Assembly: GCA_902554765.1 (NCBI GenBank)
Contig: CACDPY010000001.1
Span: 62,001-126,000, forward strand
Reading direction: 5' to 3'
From: an uncultured Pelagibacteraceae bacterium
Lineage (GTDB): Bacteria > Pseudomonadota > Alphaproteobacteria > Pelagibacterales > Pelagibacteraceae
DNA: 64,000 nucleotides
The notes below the pieces were generated by a model. The model did not search any database and was not told the DNA's origin. It worked only from the letters and a program-made list of their open reading frames with translations. Positions 1 through 6,908 of this stretch are shown piece after piece. Made by a program: the position numbers and the translations under genes. Within the stretch, counting starts at the first letter, position 1; every line of letters starts with the position of its first letter.

Positions 1-2
1 TT

Positions 3-128
3 GGTATTAATAGACTAGAACTAGAAGAGGGTGGTTTTTTTGTAATATCAATAAAACAAAAAAAACTAATTCTAGAACACGAGTTTAACAATTTTTTAGA
101 TTTCCAAAGAATTTTTTTTAAAAGATAA
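3..128 (+). CDS. C-terminal end of an unidentified protein (partial)
   Basis: An open frame enters from the left edge and stops with TAA at 126-128. The 41 visible residues include the stretch LELEEGGFFVISIKQKK and end in FFKR. The codon use is the same AT-rich style as the neighbouring genes, and the frame stays open right to the edge, so this is probably the real end of a gene that starts outside the window. I do not recognise the family from so short a tail and assign no function. Confidence 0.5.
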   Translation, partial: GINRLELEEGGFFVISIKQKKLILEHEFNNFLDFQRIFFKR

Positions 129-230
129 CTAGTTCAAGACCAGTATATGGAGAGATAAAATAAAAAAAATTTACTTATTCATCTTGTTCAATTATAAATA
201 TTAGCATAAACACTCATGAAATTCATTAAT

Positions 231-316
231 GCCCTCGTGGTGAAATTGGTAGACACAAAGGACTTAAAATCCTTGCCGCTTGCGGAGTGCCAGTTCGAGT
301 CTGGCCGAGGGCACCA
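231..316 (+). tRNA. tRNA-Leu(UAA)
   Basis: An 86-nt cloverleaf. The acceptor arms GCCCTCG and CGAGGGC pair fully, a long variable arm typical of leucine tRNAs is present, the T-arm reads GTTCGAGTC, and CCA is encoded at 314-316. The anticodon loop CTTAAAA gives anticodon TAA. The start codon of the NAD kinase gene follows after only 5 nt, so the two are almost certainly cotranscribed. Confidence 0.96.
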
Positions 317-321
317 CATAT

Positions 322-1092
322 ATGATTAAACCAGTAATAATTTTTGATAAAAATAAAAATTCTATAAATATTAAAAGATCTATAGAAAAAAAAATAAAAT
401 TTTACTCTTTAAAAAAATCTAATTTAATTATTGTTATTGGAGGGGATGGTTTTATGCTCCAATCCCTAAAAAAACTATATAAGCAAAAAAAACCATTTTA
501 TGGAATTAATTCAGGTAATTATGGCTTTCTTATGAATAGATTTTCACAAAAAAACTTAGTTAAGAATTTATTAAAAAATAATAAGATAAGTGTTCCTGCT
601 TTGGAGATGAAAGTAATTAATAAACTTAATATACAAAAAAAAGCAATTGCAATTAATGAAGTTTCAATTTTAAGACAAAGTAGACAAACATCATCATTAA
701 AAATTAAAATAGGAAAAAAAACAATAATAAAAAAATTAGTATCAGATGGAGTTTTGGTTTCAACACCAGCTGGAAGCACTGCTTATAACTTATCTGTTGA
801 TGGTCCAATTTTAAGTCTTAATTCTAAAAAGTTGTCAATTGTACCAATAAGTGCTTTTAGACCTAGAAATTGGAAAGGAAAAATTATGAGTGATAAGTCC
901 AAAATTGAAATACTAAATTTAAATCCAAAGAAAAGACCAATTAGTGCAGTCGCAGATAATATAGAGGTTAGAAATGCAAAAAAAATTATTGTTAAAGTCA
1001 GTAGTAAAATAAAATTTGACATATTGTATGATAAAAACAGAAGCCTTCAAAAAAAAATTAAACTGGAGCAAATTAGAAGAGAAACTACTTAA
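322..1092 (+). CDS. nadK: NAD kinase
   Basis: Phosphorylates NAD+ to NADP+ with ATP in the cytoplasm. The 256-residue product carries the family signatures: GGDG at about residues 40-43, NSGNYGFL shortly after, an NE pair in INEVSILRQ, and TPAGSTAYNLSVDG near residue 150, which matches the usual TPTGSTAY block. The frame is open further upstream into the tRNA-Leu gene; the ATG at 322 is chosen because an earlier start would lie inside the tRNA and would add residues absent from the family. It sits 5 nt after the tRNA CCA end, so there is no room for a normal ribosome binding site. The length is near that of short bacterial NAD kinases. Confidence 0.93.
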   Translation: MIKPVIIFDKNKNSINIKRSIEKKIKFYSLKKSNLIIVIGGDGFMLQSLKKLYKQKKPFYGINSGNYGFLMNRFSQKNLVKNLLKNNKISVPALEMKVINKLNIQKKAIAINEVSILRQSRQTSSLKIKIGKKTIIKKLVSDGVLVSTPAGSTAYNLSVDGPILSLNSKKLSIVPISAFRPRNWKGKIMSDKSKIEILNLNPKKRPISAVADNIEVRNAKKIIVKVSSKIKFDILYDKNRSLQKKIKLEQIRRETT

Positions 1093-1141
1093 TCTTTTAA
1101 ACTATAGTTTAGGAATTTTAAAACAATTATGAAATTTTATA

Positions 1142-1825
1142 ATGTTATTTTTAGATAAATTTTTTTTATTTTTTGCTGACTATCATCACAAACGAATAAT
1201 TAGATATTTAAAGAATCATGATTTAACAACTCTAATTGATGTAGGTACTCATAAGGGCGAATTTTTGAAAATTGCTTTAAAAATTAAATCATTTAATAAA
1301 ATTTATTGCTTTGAGCCTCAAAAAGAAATCTTTAAATTTCTTAAAAAAAATTTTTCTAAATATAAAAAGATTACTTTTTTTAACCTGGCGTTAGATAAAA
1401 AAAAAAATAAAAAATACTTATATATTAATAAGCTTACAAGCACTTCTACCTTATCCGCTTTTAATAGAAAATCAAAATGGCTTAAATTAAAGAATTTATT
1501 ATCAAACTCTAAAAAAAATTATCTCAAAAAATATAAAATAAGCACATCTTCTTTAGATCAAGTTTTTAATAACAAAAAGTTGAATAAATGCTTATTAAAA
1601 GTAGATGTGGAAGGTTTTGAATATGATGTATTGTTAGGATGTAAAAGAAAGATGAATGAAATACAATATATATTAATCGAAAATCAATTCGGCAATCATT
1701 ATAAAAAAAAAAATTATGAGATTATAAAAAAATTTTTATTTAAAAATAATTATAAAATACTAAAAAAATTTCTTTCACCAACTTTACATTATCAAGATAT
1801 TATTTTTAAGAAAGAATTATATTAA
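1142..1825 (+). CDS. FkbM family methyltransferase
   Basis: A 227-residue S-adenosylmethionine-dependent methyltransferase of the FkbM type. IDVGTHKGEF at residues 32-41 is the SAM-binding glycine motif I, YCFEPQ is the acidic end of the second strand, and KVDVEGFEYDVLLG in the C-terminal half is the typical VDVEGxE block of FkbM proteins. Family members O-methylate sugars, lipids or secondary metabolites; the substrate cannot be read from the sequence. It is very rich in Lys, Asn and Phe. It lies 49 nt after nadK and faces a minus-strand membrane protein that might belong to surface-glycan synthesis, so a glycan role is possible but only inferred. Confidence 0.8.
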   Translation: MLFLDKFFLFFADYHHKRIIRYLKNHDLTTLIDVGTHKGEFLKIALKIKSFNKIYCFEPQKEIFKFLKKNFSKYKKITFFNLALDKKKNKKYLYINKLTSTSTLSAFNRKSKWLKLKNLLSNSKKNYLKKYKISTSSLDQVFNNKKLNKCLLKVDVEGFEYDVLLGCKRKMNEIQYILIENQFGNHYKKKNYEIIKKFLFKNNYKILKKFLSPTLHYQDIIFKKELY

Positions 1826-1847
1826 TAATTCAAATCAATATAAGATT

Positions 1848-3290
1848 TTATAATTTTAATTTTATCAAAATATTGTTTAAACCATAAGCAAAAAAGAAAG
1901 ATATATTTATCAAACATGGAGTAAAATATCTTGGTTGACCCCATAGTCCAGCCACACTAATAAAATATAATATACTTAAAATATTTAGTATTAAAAATTT
2001 ATCATAAAATTCAAGATTTCTTTTCCTATATAACTTTGAAAAAAAATCTTTAAATCCAATTAAAACAAAAAAATATATTATTAGAGAATAAAATATATTA
2101 CGGTCCATATTTTTATGAAAATATTCTTTTGGATTTTCATTTGCTTCCGTACTACCTTTATCTAACATATAATTTTCGTATACTAATGTTGGGTGCAAAA
2201 TACACATTACAATTATTTTTTTGATTAATAATTTTGAGAAATAAATTGGGTTTTGCTTCACCTCGTTTAAAAAGAAATTGTTTCTATATTCTATATTCTT
2301 ATCTAAATCTAGTTTGTTCGTATTTTCAATAGGTAAAATAATTTTTATATTATTTTTTTTTCTCCATTTTTTTTCTAAATCATCTAATACTATCTTTGCA
2401 GTTTTCTGATTAATATTTTTTCTATCAGCATATATTCCAACTACAAAATAATGATAATACGAATAATATTCATGTTTTGAAGATATAAGATAAAAAGAAT
2501 TATGTTTTTGGAGATGATTTAAACCAATAAAGAACATTATAAAAATATAACCAAGTAATAATGGTAATATTGATAATAATTTTTTTTTATATACTAGTAA
2601 AAAGAAAATAATAATTGGGACAATAATTAAAAAACTATAAGCTTTCTGAGCATACATTAAACCTATTAAAGATCCTATTACAAAATTGACAAGAATACTT
2701 TCAGATTTTTTTATTAAAAGAGTAAACACAATTATCATCAATGTTAAAAATAAACTTTCACTCCAAAATGAAGAGTGCCATTGAATAAGAGTAGGCTCAA
2801 AACAAAGAAATAACAAAAGTATAAAAGCATAGTACTTTTTATTAATATTTAAAAATGTCTTAGAAAATTGAAGATTAAAAAAATAAACAGCTAAAAAGAA
2901 CAAAAAAATTTGAAGAAATAAAATTCCAATCTTTAAATTTTTAGTTTTAATAATTAATTTATCATTTTCATTCTTTTCATATATTTCTTTATCTAAAATA
3001 TAATAATAATAACCTACTAAAATTGGTTGTAAAAAAGCACGATCGTAAATTGGTAGTGACTCTGTAAAACTTTTTCCTTGTGATAGATCTGATCTAAATT
3101 TATCTGCCACCTCCCAAACATGCCTCATATCAGATGTGAGCATCATATGTTTTGGTTCATCAATTGAATTACTAACTATTTTATCAAATTTTTCTAAATT
3201 TTTTGAGGCAATCGTTAAACTTACTATTATCCCAATAATTATTATTAAAAAACTCTTTTTCAGTGGTAAAAAAAAATTTAATTTTTTCAT
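1848..3290 (-). CDS. Multispanning membrane protein, possible GT-C type glycosyltransferase
   Basis: A 480-residue protein with a first hydrophobic segment at about residues 13-30, then a soluble stretch of roughly 90 residues, then about eight or nine further membrane segments spread to the C-terminus. The layout of an early extracytoplasmic loop followed by many helices, with the patch EPTLIQWHSSFWSESLF before a helix, resembles GT-C enzymes (ArnT/PMT-like), which move sugars from lipid carriers in the periplasm. I see no decisive motif, so a general membrane protein of unknown function is equally defensible. It converges on the FkbM gene with a 22-nt gap. Confidence 0.6.
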   Translation of the reverse strand: MKKLNFFLPLKKSFLIIIIGIIVSLTIASKNLEKFDKIVSNSIDEPKHMMLTSDMRHVWEVADKFRSDLSQGKSFTESLPIYDRAFLQPILVGYYYYILDKEIYEKNENDKLIIKTKNLKIGILFLQIFLFFLAVYFFNLQFSKTFLNINKKYYAFILLLFLCFEPTLIQWHSSFWSESLFLTLMIIVFTLLIKKSESILVNFVIGSLIGLMYAQKAYSFLIIVPIIIFFLLVYKKKLLSILPLLLGYIFIMFFIGLNHLQKHNSFYLISSKHEYYSYYHYFVVGIYADRKNINQKTAKIVLDDLEKKWRKKNNIKIILPIENTNKLDLDKNIEYRNNFFLNEVKQNPIYFSKLLIKKIIVMCILHPTLVYENYMLDKGSTEANENPKEYFHKNMDRNIFYSLIIYFFVLIGFKDFFSKLYRKRNLEFYDKFLILNILSILYFISVAGLWGQPRYFTPCLINISFFFAYGLNNILIKLKL

Positions 3291-3335
3291 TTGAGAAATT
3301 ATTATTAGTAATACACTTATTATTTAATTTAATAA

Positions 3336-3352
3336 ATAAATAAACATTTGTT
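3336..3352. repeat. 17-bp direct repeat, copy 1
   Basis: The sequence ATAAATAAACATTTGTT occurs here and again at 3446-3462, bracketing the tRNA-Thr fragment at 3387-3440. The match is exact over 17 bases at a 110-base offset. It is AT-rich, so chance is not excluded, but its position on both sides of the fragment suggests it arose during the same insertion or duplication. Confidence 0.6.
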
Positions 3353-3386
3353 AACAAAAATAATTAGTATAAATTTTATTGAGTGA

Positions 3387-3440
3387 TGGTGCCCCCGCAC
3401 GGATTCGAACCGCGGACCTATTGATTACAAATCAATTGCT
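3387..3440 (-). pseudogene. tRNA-Thr 3' fragment (54 nt), putative att site remnant
   Basis: This is an exact copy of the 3' 54 nt of the intact tRNA-Thr at 4185-4260: CCA end, T-arm, variable loop and the anticodon arm including TGT. The match stops abruptly inside the anticodon/D-arm region, where the sequence changes to AGAGTATAAA. The acceptor 5' strand and D-arm are missing, so it cannot fold as a tRNA. It has the same orientation as the intact gene, 798 bp away, as expected for the far attachment site of an element inserted at a tRNA 3' end. Confidence 0.88.
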
Positions 3441-3445
3441 AGAGT

Positions 3446-3462
3446 ATAAATAAACATTTGTT
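3446..3462. repeat. 17-bp direct repeat, copy 2
   Basis: Second exact copy of ATAAATAAACATTTGTT, beginning 5 nt after the inner edge of the tRNA-Thr fragment. The other copy is at 3336-3352. Confidence 0.6.
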
Positions 3463-3513
3463 TGCAACAATAATCTTTGAATATTTTTATTTGGCAACAA
3501 TCTGATAACAATG
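3462..3513. repeat. Left-side copies of the TGACAACAATC-like motif
   Basis: Three degenerate copies: TTGCAACAATA at 3462-3472, TGGCAACAATC at 3492-3502 and TGATAACAATG at 3503-3513. The last two are in direct tandem at an 11-bp period. They lie between the tRNA fragment and the lipoprotein start at 3526 and mirror the better-conserved set at 4098-4127. They resemble arm-type integrase sites, but could also serve as operator sites for the lipoprotein gene. Confidence 0.55.
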
Positions 3514-3525
3514 ATAGGATTTTGA

Positions 3526-4077
3526 ATGTATAAAATATTTTCAAAAATATTTATTATCTGTTCAGCTTTCATATTATTTGGTTGTGCTACTTCACAAGTA
3601 AGCATGGTTGGTCAAAAAGTTTCTTTGGCAAGTTATAAGAACATAGCATTAAGCGGTAACTCAGGAGTGCTTGGCCAAGCGGTTGCAAACGAGTTAGCTA
3701 GTAGAGGCTACAGAATTTCAAGTCCTGGTAAAACAAGTTCGCTTATGTTGAGACTTAATCTAAATGAAGCTGAGATTGCAGAACCAAAAAATTTACAACT
3801 ATTATCTAAAGAAGGTGTTGATGCTGTAATAGTAGTTAATGCTGTTGGTGGTTATGATCAAATGCCACAAAGTGCTAGTGTTCAAATTCTTGAAACTAAA
3901 TCTCTTGAAATTTTAGCTGGAGTAAATTGGCAAAATGGCTGGGGAGGTCAGCAAGGTTCTATAGCAGATAGAGTAATGAGAAAAGGACTGACAAGATCTG
4001 CTAAAGAAATAGTTAATGCATTAGATGCATCTTATTCAAGCGCTGGTAAAAAAGTTCTTAATGTCTTAACTAAATAA
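3526..4077 (+). CDS. Small outer-membrane-type lipoprotein of unknown function
   Basis: A 183-residue protein with a lysine-containing N-terminus, a hydrophobic core and a lipobox ending in Cys at residue 20 (ILFGC followed by ATS), so it should be lipidated and anchored in an outer or inner membrane leaflet. The mature part has no membrane segment. A central stretch, VDAVIVVNAVGGYDQMPQS, looks like a beta-rich core of the kind seen in small envelope lipoproteins. I do not recognise the family. It is the only gene in the tRNA-Thr-bounded islet. Its first 120 sampled bases are GC-richer (about 43%) than the flanking membrane-protein gene, though other well-expressed genes here come close to that. 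Confidence 0.75.
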   Translation: MYKIFSKIFIICSAFILFGCATSQVSMVGQKVSLASYKNIALSGNSGVLGQAVANELASRGYRISSPGKTSSLMLRLNLNEAEIAEPKNLQLLSKEGVDAVIVVNAVGGYDQMPQSASVQILETKSLEILAGVNWQNGWGGQQGSIADRVMRKGLTRSAKEIVNALDASYSSAGKKVLNVLTK

Positions 4078-4097
4078 TATTTATCGACTACTTGATT

Positions 4098-4127
4098 TGA
4101 CAACAATCTGACAACAATCTGACAACA
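4098..4127. repeat. Right-side tandem 11-bp repeats (TGACAACAATC)
   Basis: Two perfect head-to-tail copies of TGACAACAATC at 4098-4108 and 4109-4119, then a partial TGACAACA at 4120-4127. The 11-bp period is about one helical turn, so all copies face the same side of the DNA. They sit 57 nt from the 3' end of the intact tRNA-Thr. Related copies lie at the opposite end of the islet. Clustered short direct repeats beside an att core are typical arm-binding sites of tyrosine integrases. Confidence 0.7.
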
Positions 4128-4184
4128 CTTATTATCGTAAGAATTATCTTTGCATAAATTATTTTGATAAAAAAGTAAGTGAAG

Positions 4185-4260
4185 TGGTGCCCCCGCACGG
4201 ATTCGAACCGCGGACCTATTGATTACAAATCAATTGCTCTACCAGCTGAGCTACAAGGGC
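4185..4260 (-). tRNA. tRNA-Thr(UGU)
   Basis: An intact 76-nt cloverleaf on the minus strand with acceptor arms GCCCTTG and CGGGGGC (two G-U pairs), D-arm GCTCAGCTGGTAGAGC, anticodon loop TTTGTAA giving TGT, T-arm GGTTCGAATCC, and encoded CCA at the 4185-4187 end. Its 3' 54 nt are duplicated exactly at 3387-3440. Its 3' end faces the islet. Confidence 0.96.
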
Positions 4261-4289
4261 ATGCGCAATAATTATTAAGTATTTATTAA

Positions 4290-5036
4290 TTAATCAACTC
4301 TTTTTTTTATATAACTTAAGTGATGAAATACAATTGCTGCACTATTTGATATATTTAAGCTCTCTATCTTTTTATCCATATCTATTTTAACTAAAAAATC
4401 TGCGTATTTTGATGTATGTTGATGCATACCTGATCCTTCTGATCCAAACAGTAAAATATTGTTTCCTTTCCACTCTATATCTGTAAAGCATTTTTTTCCA
4501 TTTCCATCAAAACCATACACCCAGAAATTTTTTTCTTTTAAATTTTTAAGGGTTGAATTTATATTTGCTACCTCAAATATTTTCATATATTCGATTGCTC
4601 CACTAGCAGCCTTGTACATAAGTTTACTTTCACTCGGAAAGTTTCTTTCTTTAATAATTAATCCGTCAATGTTAAACGAAGCAGCACTTCTTATTAAAGA
4701 ACCTATATTTCTTGGATCAGTTACACCATCTAAACAAACAAATGTTAAATCTTTTTTATCTTTTATAAATTCTTTGAGAATAGGTTTTTCCAAATGTTCT
4801 ATTTCAGCAACATAACCTTGGTGTAATAAATTTTCCTTATTGCTATATTTATCTAATTCTTTTTTTGTTTTAAAATAAACTTTAACCTCTTTAAGTAAGT
4901 CTTTATTTGGACTTTTTCTATGAATGTTTTTTTTACTTTCTTCAGTTAAAAAAACCCTCAAAACCTTTCTTTTAGGATTACGTAAGGCTTCTATTACAGC
5001 ATGCTGACCAAGTATAAAAAAAGACGATTTATTCAT
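4290..5036 (-). CDS. rlmB: 23S rRNA 2'-O-ribose methyltransferase, RlmB/TrmH (SpoU) family
   Basis: A 248-residue SPOUT methyltransferase. An N-terminal substrate-binding domain begins GQHAVIEALRN. The catalytic domain shows the three SpoU motifs: LDGVTDPRNIGSLIRSAA (motif 1, with the key Asn and Arg), LLFGSEGSGM (motif 2) and LNISNSAAIVFHH (motif 3) near the C-terminus. RlmB methylates a guanosine in domain V of 23S rRNA; the GQHAV opening favours RlmB over tRNA-acting relatives, but the exact target is inferred. It starts 130 nt from the divergent tRNA-Tyr/tuf block, and its 3' end faces tRNA-Thr. Confidence 0.85.
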   Translation of the reverse strand: MNKSSFFILGQHAVIEALRNPKRKVLRVFLTEESKKNIHRKSPNKDLLKEVKVYFKTKKELDKYSNKENLLHQGYVAEIEHLEKPILKEFIKDKKDLTFVCLDGVTDPRNIGSLIRSAASFNIDGLIIKERNFPSESKLMYKAASGAIEYMKIFEVANINSTLKNLKEKNFWVYGFDGNGKKCFTDIEWKGNNILLFGSEGSGMHQHTSKYADFLVKIDMDKKIESLNISNSAAIVFHHLSYIKKRVD

Positions 5037-5090
5037 AAAATTTAGTAAGTTTTACACGTTTTTTTGATTATTTTCCCATTAAATCACATA

Positions 5091-5118
5091 TTGCATTTGC
5101 ACAATAAAAATATATAAA
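5091..5118 (+). promoter_or_regulatory. Candidate sigma-70 promoter for the tRNA-Tyr/tRNA-Gly/tuf block
   Basis: TTGCAT at 5091-5096 and TATAAA at 5113-5118 are separated by 16 bp. A start site would fall near 5125, about 40 nt before tRNA-Tyr at 5167. This is the only intergenic stretch of useful size upstream of the block. A short GC hairpin (AGGGG/CCCCT around a 6-nt loop) follows just before the tRNA. This is consensus matching only. Confidence 0.5.
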
Positions 5119-5166
5119 ACGCTTGTTGTTTGAAGCTTTATTGAACAAGGGGACACTTCCCCTAAG

Positions 5167-5252
5167 GGAGGGGTTCCAGAGCGGTCAAATGGGGCGGGCT
5201 GTAAACCCGTTGACTTCGGTCTTCGAAAGTTCGAATCTTTCCCCCTCCACCA
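5167..5252 (+). tRNA. tRNA-Tyr(GUA)
   Basis: An 86-nt class II tRNA. The acceptor arms GGAGGGG and CCCCTCC pair fully, the anticodon arm reads GGGCTGTAAACCC with anticodon GTA, a long variable arm is present, the T-arm contains GTTCGAATC, and CCA is encoded at 5250-5252. It is followed 46 nt later by tRNA-Gly and then tuf, an arrangement known from other proteobacteria. Confidence 0.96.
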
Positions 5253-5298
5253 TTCAATAAAACTTTTAATAATACTGGAGTGTTACTCTTGGGGTTGT

Positions 5299-5372
5299 GC
5301 GGGTGTAGTTCAATGGTAGAACGCTAGCCTTCCAAGCTGGATGTAAGGGTTCGATTCCCTTTACCCGCTCCA
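5299..5372 (+). tRNA. tRNA-Gly(UCC)
   Basis: A 74-nt cloverleaf with acceptor arms GCGGGTG and TACCCGC (one G-U pair), anticodon loop CTTCCAA giving TCC, T-arm GGGTTCGATTCCC and encoded CCA at 5370-5372. It lies between tRNA-Tyr and tuf, so its processing would release the tuf message. Confidence 0.96.
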
Positions 5373-5420
5373 AGAAATAAGATTATTAAAAATAAAAAAG
5401 AAATGTGAGGAATATAGGTA

Positions 5421-6611
5421 ATGTCAAAAGAAAAATTTGTAAGAAATAAACCACATTGTAACATTGGTACAATTGGACATGTCGACCACGGTAAAACAAC
5501 TTTAACTGCAGCTATAACAAAAGTTTTATCAGAAACTGGTGGTGCTAAAGCAGTAGCTTATGATCAAATTGATAAAGCTCCAGAAGAAAAAGAAAGAGGA
5601 ATTACAATTTCTACTGCACATGTTGAATATGAAACAGAAAAAAGACACTATGCACACGTTGATTGTCCAGGTCATGCTGACTATGTTAAAAATATGATTA
5701 CTGGTGCTGCACAAATGGATGGAGCAATCTTAGTTGTGAATGCTGCTGATGGTCCAATGCCTCAGACTAGAGAGCATATTCTATTAGCAAGACAAGTAGG
5801 TGTGCCTGCAATTTGTGTTTACCTAAATAAAGTAGATCAAGTTGATGATAAAGAAATGATTGATCTTGTGGAAGAAGAAATTAAAGAATTATTGACTTCA
5901 TATAAATTTCCAGGAGATAAAACTCCAATAGCTAAAGGTTCAGCACTAGCAGCTGTCGAAGGAAGAGATGATGAAATTGGAAAGAATTCAATTTTAGAAT
6001 TAATGAAGAACGTTGACTCTTTTATTCCGCAGCCTGACAGACCTAAGGATAAAGATTTCTTGATGCCTGTTGAGGATGTATTTTCAATTTCTGGTAGAGG
6101 TACAGTTGCAACTGGCAGAGTAGAGTCAGGTGTTTTAAAAACTGGTGACGAACTTGAAATAGTTGGAATTAGAGACACAAAAAAATCAGTATGTACTGGT
6201 GTTGAAATGTTTAGAAAACTTTTAGATTCTGGCGAAGCTGGTGACAACGTGGGTGTTCTATTAAGAGGTGTGGAAAGAACGGATATTGAAAGAGGACAAG
6301 TTCTTTGTAAACCTGGATCAGTTACACCACATACTAAATTTGAAGCTCAAGCTTATGTACTTAAAAAAGAAGAGGGTGGAAGACATACTCCTTTCTTTAC
6401 TAAATACAGACCACAGTTTTACTTTAGAACAACAGACGTAACTGGTGAAGTAGAATTACCTTCAGGAACAGAAATGGTAATGCCTGGTGATGATGCTAAA
6501 TTTACTGTTAAGTTAATAACACCCATCGCGATGTCAGAGAAACTAAACTTTGCTATTCGTGAAGGTGGAAGAACTGTTGGAGCTGGAGTAGTAACTAAAA
6601 TTATAGAGTAA
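5421..6611 (+). CDS. tuf: Elongation factor Tu
   Basis: A GTPase that delivers aminoacyl-tRNA to the ribosomal A site. The 396 residues match the usual EF-Tu length. The G1 loop GHVDHGKT is at residues 19-26, the switch II motif DCPGHADY and the base-specificity motif NKVDQVDD follow, and domains 2 and 3 are complete ([28 protein letters not shown] near the end). A GGAATATAGG stretch just upstream can serve as a ribosome binding site. This is the only tuf in the window: the place between fusA and rpsJ where many proteobacteria keep a second copy is empty. It sits between tRNA-Gly and tRNA-Trp. Confidence 0.98.
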   Translation: MSKEKFVRNKPHCNIGTIGHVDHGKTTLTAAITKVLSETGGAKAVAYDQIDKAPEEKERGITISTAHVEYETEKRHYAHVDCPGHADYVKNMITGAAQMDGAILVVNAADGPMPQTREHILLARQVGVPAICVYLNKVDQVDDKEMIDLVEEEIKELLTSYKFPGDKTPIAKGSALAAVEGRDDEIGKNSILELMKNVDSFIPQPDRPKDKDFLMPVEDVFSISGRGTVATGRVESGVLKTGDELEIVGIRDTKKSVCTGVEMFRKLLDSGEAGDNVGVLLRGVERTDIERGQVLCKPGSVTPHTKFEAQAYVLKKEEGGRHTPFFTKYRPQFYFRTTDVTGEVELPSGTEMVMPGDDAKFTVKLITPIAMSEKLNFAIREGGRTVGAGVVTKIIE

Positions 6612-6620
6612 GCTCTATAT

Positions 6621-6696
6621 AGGAGTGTAGCTCAATTGGTAGAGCGCCGGTCTCCAAAACCGGAGGCTGAGGGTTCGAGTCCCTCCGCTCCTGCCA
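6621..6696 (+). tRNA. tRNA-Trp(CCA)
   Basis: A 76-nt cloverleaf with fully paired acceptor arms AGGAGTG/CGCTCCT, allowing one G-C edge pair, anticodon loop TCTCCAAAA region giving CCA, T-arm GGGTTCGAGTCCC and encoded CCA at 6694-6696. It sits between tuf and secE, a conserved bacterial arrangement, and begins 9 nt after the tuf stop. Confidence 0.96.
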
Positions 6697-6716
6697 ATTA
6701 AGATAATAAACTGATT

Positions 6717-6908
6717 ATGAAAAACCCGATTAAATTTATACAAGAGGTTAAACAAGAAGCGTTTAAAATATCTTGGCCAACTAGCAAAGAAACTCTACAG
6801 GGAGCTTTAATGGTTTTCGCTATGGCTGTTGTGATGTCACTATTTTTTCTTCTTTTAGATCAGGTTTTAAAATTTTTTTTAGAAATTTTACTTAAGGTAA
6901 GTATTTAA
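6717..6908 (+). CDS. secE: Preprotein translocase subunit SecE
   Basis: A 63-residue single-span subunit that clamps SecY in the inner-membrane export channel. It has the short bacterial form: an amphipathic N-terminal helix with FIQEVKQEAFKISWPTSKE, where KISWPT matches the conserved Trp-Pro motif, followed by one membrane helix (residues about 30-55). It lies 20 nt after tRNA-Trp and its stop overlaps the nusG start as TAATG, so the two are translationally coupled. SecY, its partner, is encoded at 29598 in the same block. Confidence 0.95.
   Translation: MKNPIKFIQEVKQEAFKISWPTSKETLQGALMVFAMAVVMSLFFLLLDQVLKFFLEILLKVSI

Larger units (their letters stand above)
3441..4184. mobile_element. Small tRNA-Thr-bounded islet (putative remnant of an integrative element)
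   Basis: A 744-bp stretch between the tRNA-Thr 3' fragment and the 3' end of the intact tRNA-Thr. It contains one lipoprotein gene and, just inside each end, copies of an 11-bp motif related to TGACAACAATC. This is the geometry left by tyrosine recombinases: the tRNA is restored on one side and a 3' duplicate marks the other. There is no integrase inside, so it is either a decayed island or a very small passenger moved in trans. The architecture is seen directly; the mechanism is inferred. Confidence 0.55.

Noticed and set aside
280-321. Upstream in-frame start for NAD kinase
   Set aside because: These codons lie inside the tRNA-Leu gene and add residues not found in the family. The ATG at 322 is the sensible start.
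3387-3440. A second functional tRNA-Thr
   Set aside because: Only the 3' 54 nt are present. The 5' acceptor strand and the D-arm are missing, so it cannot form a cloverleaf.
5837-6247. Minus-strand 136-codon frame inside tuf
   Set aside because: It is antisense to a highly conserved gene and is Ser/Pro-rich, as expected for the reverse strand of an AT-rich coding region.
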